A DNA stretch of 64,000 bases from an uncultured Clostridia bacterium (GCA_947629785.1 CANRFB010000001.1:62001-126000); one strand, 5' to 3'; counted from the stretch's first letter, positions 17,479 through 26,356 are shown. Numbers and translations are program-made. The notes: generated by a model not told the origin, from the sequence alone.

Positions 17479-18642
17479 TCACGATATGAATTTAATGTTC
17501 ATCAGCGTAATTATAAATCCCGCCGTAAGCCATATTATAATGGGGGCGCTTGTGAAAAAAGCAAGCAGCTTTTTATCATAGGTCATGTAACGCGAGTTGA
17601 TCTTCATTCCGAAACAGTCGCTGTGTCTGTACAGGAAAAGTATTGTAAAGAAAAATCCTATTGCCACCGAAATAAAGATCATAGCCATAAGCATCATATC
17701 ATCATCACGAAGATAGTCGAAATAGTACAGTGTATAGGCGAAGAACTGCATTGTCACCCGCATTACGACAGCCGTAAGCACCGAACCCGTCCTTATGGTA
17801 AAATATCCTATTGCAATTGCCGCAATAAACAGAAAGCAGAATTTTGTAATATCGTTACAAAGCGTTGCGGTAATAATTCCCGTTATAATAAGCGCCGTCC
17901 CGTCCCCGAACTGTCTTGTAAATTGCAGTATAACACCGCGGGTGCAGAGTTCGCTGATAGTCGGAACGATAATAACTTCCGAAAGCACGATAAATACCAT
18001 TCCCCCGGGCGTGTCGGGAAAATACAGGGTACGCGACGTGTCAATATTTACCGAGGAAAGCATATGCTCGTATATCATGGACATGGCACTGCAAACGCCG
18101 CATATGAGAAGCATTATCGGAATACTTGCCCGAAACATGGGCTTGTTTGTGATTTTCATGGGAAGCATCACCTTTACCGGCATATGAAGCTGCCCCATAA
18201 GCAGACCCACCGGAAGCACCATGGAAATTATATTCAATATAAAAGTAAGTACCGCTATAAAATCAGGATCGCCGTAAAGCGTTTTGTCAAAGAAGTCGTA
18301 CCTTATGTCCGCGCCTATGTGTTCCAGAAACGGCGGGATCAGGTATTTAAAGACAATGTCAAGGGCGGAACGCAGTACAAGCACCCGGCCAAGGACGCTT
18401 ACCGCTCGGCGCAAAGTGCGCTCCTCCTGAATTTCAGGCGAATCGTCAACAAATCCTATATCATCGCTGTATGTGATGCAGTTGGGTTTTTCAACATAGA
18501 AAAATCCTATTGAATCCTTGTTTTCGCGCCGCCATTTCTTGTAGCTTTCGTTATATTCTTTATCCTGATATCTGATATTCAGCTTATCGTCCTCTTGTTC
18601 CCTGAAATCGGACTTATTTTTAATATCGCTATTTATTTTCAA
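17479..18642 (-). CDS. CPBP-family intramembrane protein (CAAX-protease-like), active site degenerate
   Basis: This 387-residue protein has a cytoplasmic N-terminus of about 95 residues and about eight transmembrane helices. The CPBP region is at about 225-320. Where active members have EExxxRG, this one reads SELCTRG, so the first Glu is Ser. The later FxxxH and HxxxN/D positions are hard to find; LCNDITKF occupies the place. It may be a non-catalytic scaffold or bacteriocin-immunity-like member. It lies 16 bp upstream of the tadA fusion gene in the same direction. Confidence 0.75.
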   Translation of the reverse strand: MKINSDIKNKSDFREQEDDKLNIRYQDKEYNESYKKWRRENKDSIGFFYVEKPNCITYSDDIGFVDDSPEIQEERTLRRAVSVLGRVLVLRSALDIVFKYLIPPFLEHIGADIRYDFFDKTLYGDPDFIAVLTFILNIISMVLPVGLLMGQLHMPVKVMLPMKITNKPMFRASIPIMLLICGVCSAMSMIYEHMLSSVNIDTSRTLYFPDTPGGMVFIVLSEVIIVPTISELCTRGVILQFTRQFGDGTALIITGIITATLCNDITKFCFLFIAAIAIGYFTIRTGSVLTAVVMRVTMQFFAYTLYYFDYLRDDDMMLMAMIFISVAIGFFFTILFLYRHSDCFGMKINSRYMTYDKKLLAFFTSAPIIIWLTAGFIITLMNIKFIS

Positions 18643-18740
18643 ACCGCATCACCTCCGCGGACTACATTCCGATTTTATTATAACACCTAATTATTAATAT
18701 AGATTTAATTCATAATAAACAATTCCCATATATAGAGTAT

Positions 18741-18905
18741 GGAGTTGAGAGTTAAGAGTTAAGATATTGCAGTAACACTTATATCTCCAGTTTCAATGCT
18801 TTTGCAGATTTAACTTTGCTTTATCTCACGGCAGGCATTAGGTTAGAAATCACTAAATAACGCCTGAATGGGTGCAGGCTCAGCCTGCTCTCAACTCTTA
18901 ACTCT
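18741..18905. repeat. Dispersed repeat copy A (complete, 165 bp)
   Basis: The left end (18741-18765) reads GGAGTTGAGAGTTAAGAG followed by TTAAGAT. The right end (18861-18905) reads CGCCTGAATGGGTGCAGG and continues through the palindrome GCAGGCTCAGCCTGC (18874-18888) into CTCAACTCTTAACTCT. The ends are imperfect inverted repeats. An internal CACGGCAGGCA (18827-18837) is shared with copy B. No coding potential. It lies in the 388-bp divergent gap between the CPBP gene and the arsR-type gene. Confidence 0.75.
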
Positions 18906-18978
18906 ATGATTACGCCAATTAATAAAAAATACATAATATTTTTACGGTATGTATGTATCAATATCTGAGCAAATGAAT

Positions 18979-19006
18979 TATAATACATATGAACAATCGT
19001 TCAATT
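18979..19006 (+). promoter_or_regulatory. Promoter -10 and ArsR/SmtB-type operator
   Basis: TATAAT (18979-18984) is followed at once by ATATGAACAATCGTTCAA (from 18987), a TGAACA-N-TTCA inverted repeat of the kind bound by SmtB/CadC-family repressors. Binding there would block the promoter of the sensor-ATPase operon. Confidence 0.7.
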
Positions 19007-19029
19007 GATGTTTGAAAAGGTGATTTTAT

Positions 19030-19389
19030 ATGGAGAATAATATTGAGTTTACGGAAAACTGTGAAAGCAGCCACCCCGAAATTGTAAAGAAAGTCTCGGA
19101 GAAGCTTCCCGATGTGGAACTTCTTTACGACGTCGCGGAACTTTTCAAGGTGTTCGGCGATTCCACAAGAGTAAGAATTCTCTGCGCGCTGTTTGAAAGC
19201 GAAATGTGCGTTTGTGATATTGCAGAAGTCCTTGATATGACACAATCGGCAATTTCACATCAGCTTCGCGTCCTCAAACAAGCCCGCCTTGTAAAATACC
19301 GCCGCGATGGGAAAACAGTCTACTATTCCCTTGCTGACGATCATATTCAAACGATTTTCGATCAGGCATTTGAACACATTATGGAATAA
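19030..19389 (+). CDS. ArsR/SmtB-family metal-sensing repressor (CadC/CzrA-like)
   Basis: This 119-residue winged-helix repressor carries both known metal sites. The alpha-5 pattern D103-x-H105-x10-H116-x2-E119 matches CzrA/CadC exactly, and its last ligand is the last residue. The alpha-3N pattern has C60-V-C62 in EMCVCD, with C11 and perhaps H15 in the N-terminal arm. CadC with the same layout senses Cd/Pb/Zn and releases DNA on binding. It is followed 20 bp later by the P-type ATPase it presumably controls, and an operator overlaps its promoter. Confidence 0.9.
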   Translation: MENNIEFTENCESSHPEIVKKVSEKLPDVELLYDVAELFKVFGDSTRVRILCALFESEMCVCDIAEVLDMTQSAISHQLRVLKQARLVKYRRDGKTVYYSLADDHIQTIFDQAFEHIME

Positions 19390-19409
19390 TCTGTAAAGAA
19401 GGTCTTACT

Positions 19410-21731
19410 ATGGAAATGGTAATTTATATGAAAGGTCTGGACTGCCCACACTGCGGCGAAAAAATCCGCGCCGCCTCTGAAAAGGTTTCGGGGGTAAAAG
19501 AGGCAAACCTGAACTTTATGGCGAAAAAGCTTCTCCTTGATGTTGAGGAAGAACTTGCAGAAACAGTCTACAACAGCGTTCGGAAGATAACTGCCGACAT
19601 TGAACCCGATGTTGAACCGTCAAGAATGGACGTTATTTCCGACAGCGGTGCGGAAAATCTTGTTTTTCGCATGAAAGGTCTGGATTGCCCCGACTGCGGC
19701 GAAAAGATACGTTCCGCTGTGGAAAAGACCGCTCTTGTCAGGACTGCCGAACTCAATCTCATGGCGGAAAAGCTCATTGTTTCCGCCGCCGCGGGGAGTT
19801 CCGCAGCCGTTCTGAAAGAAGTAAAGAGCATTACAAAGAATATTGAACCCGACGTGGAAGTTTCCCTGCTTGAAAGCGGCGGGAAAACCGTTCCCGAGAC
19901 TGAGGACGAGAACGGTGATTTCAGAATATCATTGGCAAGAATTGCCGTTTCCGCTGTTATTTTCGTTGTGGGAATGTTCTTCCGACACACTCCCTACAGT
20001 TTATGGATATTCCTTGCGGCGTACTTTACCGTAGGATATGACGTTCTTCTCATGGCAGTGAAGAATATCCTTAAATTCAGACCTTTTGACGAATGTTTCC
20101 TTATGACAATTGCGACTCTCGGCGCGTTCTTCATAGGCGAATATCCCGAGGGCTGCATGGTTATGATACTTTATCAGCTTGGCGAACTTTTCCAGAGTTT
20201 TGCGGTACGGCGTTCGCGGAAAAGCATTGCCGCGCTTATGGATATTCGTCCCGATACGGCTTTTGTAAAACGGGACGGCGAGGTGAAGCAGATTTCGCCC
20301 GAAGCCGTTGCAAAGGGCGAAACCATCGTTGTAAGACCCGGGGAGAAAATTCCCCTTGACGGCGTTATCATTTCTGGAAACACCACCATAGATACCGCCG
20401 CGCTTACCGGCGAAAGCGTTCCTGCCGAAGCGTCTGCGGGAACGGAAGTTTTCGGCGGCTGCGTGAACCTTTCGGGCGTTATTGAAATCGAAGTCACAAA
20501 GGAATTCGGAGAAACTACCGTTTCCAAAATTCTCGAAATGGTGGAAAACGCTTCTTCCAAGAAAGCAAAGTCGGAGCGTTTCATAACACGTTTTGCACGT
20601 TGGTACACTCCCTGCGTTGTTATCGGCGCAGTATTATTGGCAGTAATTCCCATCATCATAAACGGATACGACCATCATTACATTTACAATGCCCTTGAAT
20701 GTCTGGTAGTTTCCTGCCCCTGCGCCCTTGTAATATCCGTTCCTCTCAGCTTTTTCGGAGGAATAGGCGGCGCGTCCGCAAGGGGAATTCTCATAAAAGG
20801 CGGAGTTACCATCGAACAGCTTGCGGAATGTGACACCGTTGTATTTGACAAAACGGGAACTCTCACCAACGGCAGTTTTGAAATTACGGGAACATATCCT
20901 ATTGACCGTTCCGCAGAAGAACTGCTTTCCCTTGCAGCAACGGCGGAACAGGGTTCAAACCACCCGACCGCCCTTGCGGTAATGCGCGGTTTCGGCGGAG
21001 TTCCCGCAAAAGCCGAAATAACCGAACTTGCAGGACGAGGCGTTCGTGCAATATACGAAAACAGCACAATTCTTGCGGGAAATCTCAAACTTATGGACGA
21101 GAACGGCATTAAAAATGTTCCCGCAATAAAATCTTCGGGAACGCTTGTTTACATTGCCGAAAACGGCATTTACGCGGGAGCGCTGGAAGTTTCCGACAGA
21201 CTGAAACCCGATGCGGAAAAAGCCGTAAAAGGACTTTCCGAAAGAGGGATAAAGACCGTCATGCTTACGGGTGACAGGCGCGAATCTGCTGAAATTATTG
21301 CAGGAAAGCTTGGAATTTCCGAATGGCACGCGGAACTTCTCCCCGACGGAAAGGTTTCAGCCATTGAAAATATAATTTCCGAAAGCGCGGGAAAGGTCGT
21401 ATTTGTAGGCGACGGCATAAACGATGCGCCTGTTCTGATGCGGGCTGACGCGGGAGTTGCCATGGGCGGCATCGGTTCGGACGCGGCTATTGAAGCAGCC
21501 GATGCGGTTCTTATGACCGACGAACCGTCAAAGCTTATTGACGCGCTAAAAATTTCCAGAAAGACAAAAGCCATAGTTATCCAGAATATAGTATTTTCTC
21601 TTGCGGTAAAAGCGGCAGTCCTGATACTTGCGGTATTCGGCATTGCAACGATGTGGGCGGCGGTTTTCGCCGATGTGGGAGTATGCCTTATTGCGGTAAT
21701 GAATGCTTTACGCGCCAAGGCTGAGCCTTGA
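19410..21731 (+). CDS. cadA: Zn/Cd/Pb-translocating P1B-type ATPase with two HMA domains
   Basis: The 773-residue protein begins with two tandem heavy-metal-associated domains, C12-P-H-C15 and C93-P-D-C96, each preceded by the same MKGLD, which suggests internal duplication. About six to eight transmembrane helices follow, with the ion-binding C436-P-C438. The phosphorylation site is Asp480 in FDKTGTLT, with TGES, HP (SNHPTA) and GDGINDAP also present. The CPC motif with CadA/ZntA-type flanks indicates export of Zn, Cd or Pb rather than Cu. It is co-transcribed with the repressor and ends in a clear terminator. Confidence 0.93.
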   Translation: MEMVIYMKGLDCPHCGEKIRAASEKVSGVKEANLNFMAKKLLLDVEEELAETVYNSVRKITADIEPDVEPSRMDVISDSGAENLVFRMKGLDCPDCGEKIRSAVEKTALVRTAELNLMAEKLIVSAAAGSSAAVLKEVKSITKNIEPDVEVSLLESGGKTVPETEDENGDFRISLARIAVSAVIFVVGMFFRHTPYSLWIFLAAYFTVGYDVLLMAVKNILKFRPFDECFLMTIATLGAFFIGEYPEGCMVMILYQLGELFQSFAVRRSRKSIAALMDIRPDTAFVKRDGEVKQISPEAVAKGETIVVRPGEKIPLDGVIISGNTTIDTAALTGESVPAEASAGTEVFGGCVNLSGVIEIEVTKEFGETTVSKILEMVENASSKKAKSERFITRFARWYTPCVVIGAVLLAVIPIIINGYDHHYIYNALECLVVSCPCALVISVPLSFFGGIGGASARGILIKGGVTIEQLAECDTVVFDKTGTLTNGSFEITGTYPIDRSAEELLSLAATAEQGSNHPTALAVMRGFGGVPAKAEITELAGRGVRAIYENSTILAGNLKLMDENGIKNVPAIKSSGTLVYIAENGIYAGALEVSDRLKPDAEKAVKGLSERGIKTVMLTGDRRESAEIIAGKLGISEWHAELLPDGKVSAIENIISESAGKVVFVGDGINDAPVLMRADAGVAMGGIGSDAAIEAADAVLMTDEPSKLIDALKISRKTKAIVIQNIVFSLAVKAAVLILAVFGIATMWAAVFADVGVCLIAVMNALRAKAEP

Positions 21732-21743
21732 CCCCTGATTTTT

Positions 21744-21771
21744 GAAAAAACCGCCGAAAGGCGGTTTTTTC
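21744..21771. terminator. Terminator of the metal ATPase operon
   Basis: AAAAAACCGCC and GGCGGTTTTTT form a perfect stem around a GAAA tetraloop; it works in either direction. Confidence 0.92.
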
Positions 21772-21795
21772 AAAAATAAATATAGGCTTTGCAAC

Positions 21796-22020
21796 AGAGT
21801 TAAGAGTTGAGAGCAGGCTGAGCCTGCACCCCTACAGGGTTTGTTTTGTGATTTTCAACTTATGTATAATGTGCATGAAGTAAAGCTGAGTTTGAAAAAA
21901 TTTTTCCCGTTCATAATATATGGACGGGAATTCATTTGTAAATTCGACTTTTCTTCATGCACGGCAGGCACACGCGGAAGATAGCAAAACTACGCCTGAA
22001 TGCGTGCAGGCTCAGCCTGC
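21796..22020. repeat. Dispersed repeat copy B (inverted pair of right ends, 225 bp)
   Basis: The left box (21796-21838) reads AGAGTTAAGAGTTGAGAG, then GCAGGCTGAGCCTGC (21813-21827) and CACCCCTACAGG. The right box (21991-22020) is the inverse of the same end, with CGCCTGAATGCGTGCAGG and the palindrome at 22006-22020. Between them GTGCATGAAGTAAAG and CTTTTCTTCATGCAC are inverted, and a CCCGTTCAT/ATGGACGGG hairpin sits at the centre. The right box runs into the end of the esterase gene. Confidence 0.75.
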
Positions 22021-22838
22021 AGCCAAGCGAGTGCCATATTGAACCACTGTGCGCAGTCGGGGTTGATATGTCCTTCATAGCCCGCGGTAGAATCATCGCA
22101 AAGCGCAAGCCCGTGAACGCCGTGTTCAAATATGTGACAGGCAAAGGGTATCTTGTGTTCCGCAAGGGCAGAAGCAAAAAGCAGCGTATTTTCCACGGGA
22201 ACGCAGTCGTCATCTGCCGTGTGCCAGATAAACACAGGCGGCGTGTCGGAAGTTACCTGTTTTTCAAGAGAAACGGTCTCCATCAGTTCGGCAGGATAGT
22301 CCTGCCCCACAATATTTACAATTGAACCGTCATGGCGCTTTTCTCCGGAAGTTATTACAGGATAGCAGAGTATTGCGCCGTCGGGACGGAACATTTCCGA
22401 AGATTTCCCGAAAGTTTCGGAAATGAACGGCTTTTTCCAGTGAACGGCAAGGCTTGCCGCGAGATGTCCGCCCGCGGAAAATCCGCATATCATTATTTTT
22501 TTCGGATCAATATGTAAATTTTCGGCATTTTCGCGAACATATGCCATTACCCCCGCAGCTTCAAGCAAAGCCGTGGGGAACATTTTATTCACACAGCTGT
22601 ACCGCAGCACAAAGGCGGAAATTCCGTAAGCCGCAAATCTTACGGCTATGGGTTCGGCTTCACGGACGGAACAGTATTCATACCCGCCGCCGGGACAGAT
22701 TATTATCGCGGGGTGAGCCTTTACCGCGATGTTATCGTAGTTTTCCACAGTGTACATATCCAGTTCAGCACAGCAATCTTTTGATGAAAGCCCCGCCCTT
22801 TCGTAGGGAACGGAAATTTTAACGGTTTTCTTTTCCAT
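21990..22838 (-). CDS. Alpha/beta hydrolase (esterase, BD-FAE/acetyl-esterase-like)
   Basis: I use the ATG at 22838 (AAGGAG 10 bases upstream; 282 residues). The oxyanion loop is CPGGGY (49-53), the nucleophile elbow is G119-F-S121-A-G-G, the acid is in the DDDCVPVENTLLFA loop, and the His is in FEHGVHGLAL. There is no signal peptide, so it is cytoplasmic; deacylation of small plant-derived or sugar esters is likely. The last nine codons (from Gln in LQAEPARIQA) and the stop lie inside repeat copy B, so the natural C-terminus has been replaced. It is the last gene of the natAB-like operon. Confidence 0.85.
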   Translation of the reverse strand: MEKKTVKISVPYERAGLSSKDCCAELDMYTVENYDNIAVKAHPAIIICPGGGYEYCSVREAEPIAVRFAAYGISAFVLRYSCVNKMFPTALLEAAGVMAYVRENAENLHIDPKKIMICGFSAGGHLAASLAVHWKKPFISETFGKSSEMFRPDGAILCYPVITSGEKRHDGSIVNIVGQDYPAELMETVSLEKQVTSDTPPVFIWHTADDDCVPVENTLLFASALAEHKIPFACHIFEHGVHGLALCDDSTAGYEGHINPDCAQWFNMALAWLQAEPARIQA

Positions 22839-22895
22839 TGTAAACATTCTCCTTAAAATAAAACGGCACATGGAAATACCATATGCCGAAATAAG

Positions 22896-23165
22896 TTACT
22901 TATCCGATTTCTTTCCGTCGGAAAAAAATATCTTTATTGTCATAAGAACGCCGAGAACCGAGTTGACAAGGGCAAGGGACAGTGCGATTATATTAAGGAC
23001 TATCCCCGCTGATGAACTGTAATTCTTATGGCTTTTCTTTATACCGCTAACAAGCCCCGGAACAGCACAGGCATATGCGGCAACAGGCGCAATAAATGAC
23101 ATTACTATGCCTACTATCCCCAGAACAAGACTTGAAACACACAGCTTTCTTTTTCCGTTATCCAT
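22896..23165 (-). CDS. Small DUF4190-like membrane protein
   Basis: With the ATG at 23165 (GGGAGG nine bases upstream) the product is 88 residues with two hydrophobic segments (about 9-33 and 50-75), and charged ends. The pattern LGIVGIVMSFIAPVAAYACAVPGLVSGIKK resembles DUF4190 proteins. Function unknown. It lies in the ABC-esterase operon. Confidence 0.65.
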   Translation of the reverse strand: MDNGKRKLCVSSLVLGIVGIVMSFIAPVAAYACAVPGLVSGIKKSHKNYSSSAGIVLNIIALSLALVNSVLGVLMTIKIFFSDGKKSDK

Positions 23166-23214
23166 TAAAACAGACCTCCCGATGAGATTATAAGTATATT
23201 TTATCACAGTAATC

Positions 23215-23502
23215 TCATTTTGTCAACCTCGGAAAATTATCTTTTCCGCAGTCCTCGCGGAGTTTTTTTATTTCATCGCCAAATTTCCGTATGCGTTTTT
23301 CAGCAATTATGCTGTTTACCGAAAAAGTTATAAGCAGCACGGCTATTCCCGTCATTATCAGCATATCGCCTTGGGAAACCGCAAGCCTTTCGGAAAATAT
23401 CCACATCAGCAGCGTTCCTATGCAGAACAGACTGCTGCAAGCCCGCAAAAGCATGGGTTTTCTTTCACGGGGCGTATATATGGGAACTTTTCTATTGTCC
23501 AT
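23215..23502 (-). CDS. Small membrane protein of unknown function
   Basis: With the ATG at 23502 (GGAGG eight bases upstream) the product is 95 residues. Two hydrophobic helices (about 18-38 and 45-65) are followed by a charged cytoplasmic tail with IAEKRIRKFGDEIKKL. I recognise no family. It follows the ABC permease by 32 bp and may be an accessory subunit. Confidence 0.6.
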   Translation of the reverse strand: MDNRKVPIYTPRERKPMLLRACSSLFCIGTLLMWIFSERLAVSQGDMLIMTGIAVLLITFSVNSIIAEKRIRKFGDEIKKLREDCGKDNFPRLTK

Positions 23503-23534
23503 CAGCGTTACCTCCACCTTTGGACAGGTATTAC

Positions 23535-24911
23535 TTACTGTGCGTCCTCTGTCTGCGCTTTTTTATTTCCGAATTTTTTACCGCCTGTTGAGAACGACGC
23601 CGTAAACAGTTTATCCGTTGTGAACATTCTCACCGCAAGGAACATACATACCGCAAAGAAAACTATCTGATAAGCAAGACCTGTCCAATAAATAAGCATA
23701 TCACCATTCATAAGATTTGTCAAGGCTGTATATGTATGTGTGAACGGAATTGCATAGACTATCAGTTTAAAACCGGCAGACATGGAATTTACATCGGTAA
23801 ACATTGTTATAAAGAACGGTATCATTACCGCTATCATAAGCGGTGTAACAAGCGTCTGCACCGATTTGGTATCGGTAGCCATTGCCCCAAGGATAAGAGA
23901 GATAGCAAGCCCTATGGCAACGGTGAAGAACAGCTGCAAAGCAAACAGAACATATTCCATAGAAGAAAGCGTAAGTCCAAGTTCGCTCATGGCGTTTCCA
24001 AGGTTCCCGACCTGAATTGCCGCATCGCCGCCAAGAATATTTGTCTGTAATGCCGTCGAAGAGGTAATTTCCTGCATTGCACTTCCTGTCATTCCCTGCA
24101 TATAGAATACAAATCCTATTATCATTGACAGCGCACTGAGCAGCGCGGTAATAACAGCGGCAAGCATTTTTGCGCCAAGTACAGACATTCTTGAAATAGG
24201 CGCGGAAAGCAGTGTTTCAAGAGTCTTGTCTATCTTTTCTGTGGAAATTGCAGTCATTATCATCTGTGAAGCCATTAAAAGCAGAAAAAATATTGCAATT
24301 GGCGCTATCATTGACTGCATCATTGTTACAGAACCAAGCGCCGCAGCGGAGTATACGACCGTTTTCCCGTTGTTTACGGTATATTCTACCGTTTGCATAG
24401 GCGTGCGGACAAGGGAAATTTCCTCATCGGAAAGCCCGTAATTTTTCAGAAGCACTTCATTTGTGCAGAAATTTTCTATCTGACCGATAACGTCAGAAGC
24501 GGAAATTGTGCCGATAGAAGATGTAATACCTCCGTTCTGAAAAACGCTTATGAACTTTACGGGGGCGGGTTCATGTTTTTCGAGAATACTTTCCCCGTAA
24601 CCCTGCGGAATTATTACAAGACTCTTTATGTCAAGACGTTCCATTTCTGCGGCATAGTCATCGCTCTGAAGTTCCACATAGTTTATATCCGTACCCTCGG
24701 AATCGTCCAGCTTTTTCAGCATCTCGGCGGTAAATTTGCTGTCGTCCTGATTGCAGAGGGTAATTTTCGAGGTGTCGAATCCTTCTTCCATGGCGTGACC
24801 CATTATCTGTCCCATAAATATCAGCAGTATCATTGTGAAAAGCATACTGAAAATTGCCTGTGCGTTTATAAGTTCACGCAGTTCTTTTTTCAGAAGATTA
24901 CCGAACTTCAT
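23535..24911 (-). CDS. ABC-2 type transporter permease (NatB-like)
   Basis: This 458-residue protein has one N-terminal transmembrane helix (about 18-38), a long extracellular domain (about 40-200), and five to six C-terminal helices, the NatB/YhaP/ABC2_membrane_3 layout. The segment TEKIDKTLETLLSAPISRMSVLGAKML is the coupling-helix region of this family. NatAB-type systems export Na+ or drugs; the cargo here is unknown. Its start overlaps the ATPase gene end by 14 bases. Confidence 0.85.
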   Translation of the reverse strand: MKFGNLLKKELRELINAQAIFSMLFTMILLIFMGQIMGHAMEEGFDTSKITLCNQDDSKFTAEMLKKLDDSEGTDINYVELQSDDYAAEMERLDIKSLVIIPQGYGESILEKHEPAPVKFISVFQNGGITSSIGTISASDVIGQIENFCTNEVLLKNYGLSDEEISLVRTPMQTVEYTVNNGKTVVYSAAALGSVTMMQSMIAPIAIFFLLLMASQMIMTAISTEKIDKTLETLLSAPISRMSVLGAKMLAAVITALLSALSMIIGFVFYMQGMTGSAMQEITSSTALQTNILGGDAAIQVGNLGNAMSELGLTLSSMEYVLFALQLFFTVAIGLAISLILGAMATDTKSVQTLVTPLMIAVMIPFFITMFTDVNSMSAGFKLIVYAIPFTHTYTALTNLMNGDMLIYWTGLAYQIVFFAVCMFLAVRMFTTDKLFTASFSTGGKKFGNKKAQTEDAQ

Positions 24912-25644
24912 GGTCTTTCACCACCCTTTCAAAAACTTCCTCAAGGTTTGCGGCTTGGTAACGCTCTTTAAGCTCGTCTATCTTTCCCACTACCATAAGT
25001 TTGCCGCCTGTAATAATTCCCACGCGGTCGGAAACATACTCTATTTCAAGCATATTGTGTGACGAAAGCAGGAAAGACATATTCCGCTCTTTGGCAAGGG
25101 TCTTTATCATTTTTCTTATTTCAAGGGCGTTGATAACGTCCAGACCCGAAGTTGCCTCGTCCATGATTGCAAGTTTCGGTTCGGTCATTACCGCGCGGGC
25201 AAGAAGAAGCTTCCTTATCATTCCGCGGGAATAGCCGCCTATTTTCTCATTGAGCCTGTCGCCCAGCCCGCAGATAGCTTTTCCGCGTTCCACATACTTA
25301 TTAAGCGTTTCACTGTCCTTGGCAAAAAGTCCCGCCATGAATTCGAGATATTTTATGCCCGTCATGGTCTTGTACGCGCCCGCTTCATCGGGAAGATAGG
25401 TAATATTTTCGCGGACTTTGTCGGGTTCTTTTATAATGCTGTGACCCGCAACAAGAGCGTCTCCCTCGGTGGCTTGGATAAGTGTGGCTATCATTCGGAT
25501 AGTTGTGGTCTTTCCTGCGCCGTTAGGACCTATCAGGGCAAATATTTCCCCCTCCTCCACGGAAAAACTTATTTTATCCACGGCAAAATTGTCTTTTTTA
25601 GGATATTTTTTGGAAAGTTCCCTGACTTCAAGGACTGTTCCCAT
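24898..25644 (-). CDS. ABC transporter ATP-binding protein (NatA-like)
   Basis: I use the ATG at 25644 (AAAGGAAG seven bases upstream), giving 248 residues. Walker A is GPNGAGKTT, the signature is GGYSRGMIRK (an unusual YSRGM instead of LSGGQ, usual in NatA/CcmA types), and Walker B is LAIMDEATSGLD. It powers the adjacent permease and heads the five-gene operon. Confidence 0.9.
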   Translation of the reverse strand: MGTVLEVRELSKKYPKKDNFAVDKISFSVEEGEIFALIGPNGAGKTTTIRMIATLIQATEGDALVAGHSIIKEPDKVRENITYLPDEAGAYKTMTGIKYLEFMAGLFAKDSETLNKYVERGKAICGLGDRLNEKIGGYSRGMIRKLLLARAVMTEPKLAIMDEATSGLDVINALEIRKMIKTLAKERNMSFLLSSHNMLEIEYVSDRVGIITGGKLMVVGKIDELKERYQAANLEEVFERVVKDHEVR

Positions 25645-25665
25645 ACAGACACTTCCTTTCAAATT

Positions 25666-25714
25666 TGTATTATCAAACTAATACAATCATACTATATTTT
25701 TAAACTTCTGTCAA
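25666..25714 (-). promoter_or_regulatory. Promoter and inverted-repeat operator of the natAB-like operon
   Basis: On the minus strand TTGACA (25709-25714) and TATGAT (25686-25691) are 17 bp apart. Immediately downstream is a 20-bp inverted repeat, TGTATTA-N6-TAATACA (25666-25685), placed where a repressor would block transcription. A very similar sequence precedes the ytrA-type operon at 38.79 kb. Confidence 0.7.
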
Positions 25715-25732
25715 TTAGCAATATTACACAAA

Positions 25733-25921
25733 AGAGTTAAGATTTGAGAGTTAAGAGTTGAGATATTGGCATAAACTATCAGTACTCTTTTCTCAACTTA
25801 ATGCGTTGCGGAAATAAATTATTAAAATTTTGCTGTTTTCTTTAAATTGAGAGTATAAGGTTGAAAATTTTATCTCAACTCTAAACTCTTCACTCTCAAC
25901 TCTGAAAAAAGGGCTCAGCCT
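25733..25921. repeat. Dispersed repeat copy C (degenerate)
   Basis: The left end (25733-25768) has GAGAGTTAAGAGTTGAGATATTG, the same as the left end of copy A. The right side (about 25878-25921) has TCTCAACTCTAAACTC, CTCTCAACTCT and GGGCTCAGCCTGC in a rearranged order. It fills the 261-bp gap between the XRE partner gene and the natA-like promoter. No gene is seen in it. Confidence 0.6.
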
Positions 25922-25923
25922 GC

Positions 25924-26352
25924 TCAGTACTTTCTGCGATAGTAAAAATTAAATATCATTTTTACCAGTGCCATTCCTGCAAGGACTACGGTAAGCACGC
26001 CCGCAGTTGCCGGAGAAACAAGCGTGGAAATTACAATTCCCGCGCCTAAAATAAACGCGCATACCGAAAAACTTCCACTTGCAGTCTTTTCGCGGATAAG
26101 ACGTTCCCGCTCGTCATTCTCCGAAACATACAGCTTTTTCAGCTTTGCTTCATCTTTAAACGCAGGAATATACCTTGCCGCATAAACTGCCGCAACTGCC
26201 AGAAGCCCCGTGCAGAATCCAGACGAATATGCCGCGGATACCGACTTTTCACCAATACTTGAATAGATAACAATATATGCTGCCACTATACAAACAATAA
26301 ATACAAACGTAAAAATCGTTCTGAATATAAGCTGTTTTCTGAATTTTTCCAT
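25924..26352 (-). CDS. Membrane protein paired with an XRE regulator
   Basis: With the ATG at 26352 (AGGAG seven bases upstream, four bases after the regulator stop) the product is 142 residues. Two N-terminal hydrophobic helices (about 10-50) are followed by a charged loop (KLYVSENDERERLIREKT) and two C-terminal helices. The DERxxxIxxK loop is shared with DUF2178/DUF3796-type proteins, which often follow small XRE regulators. Function is unknown; it may signal to, or be controlled by, the regulator. Repeat copy C starts right after its stop. Confidence 0.7.
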   Translation of the reverse strand: MEKFRKQLIFRTIFTFVFIVCIVAAYIVIYSSIGEKSVSAAYSSGFCTGLLAVAAVYAARYIPAFKDEAKLKKLYVSENDERERLIREKTASGSFSVCAFILGAGIVISTLVSPATAGVLTVVLAGMALVKMIFNFYYRRKY

Positions 26353-26356
26353 AAGC

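Noticed and set aside
17623-18513. His/Lys/Tyr-rich 296-codon plus-strand frame
   Set aside because: It mirrors the CPBP membrane gene; such composition is the usual antisense of hydrophobic codons.
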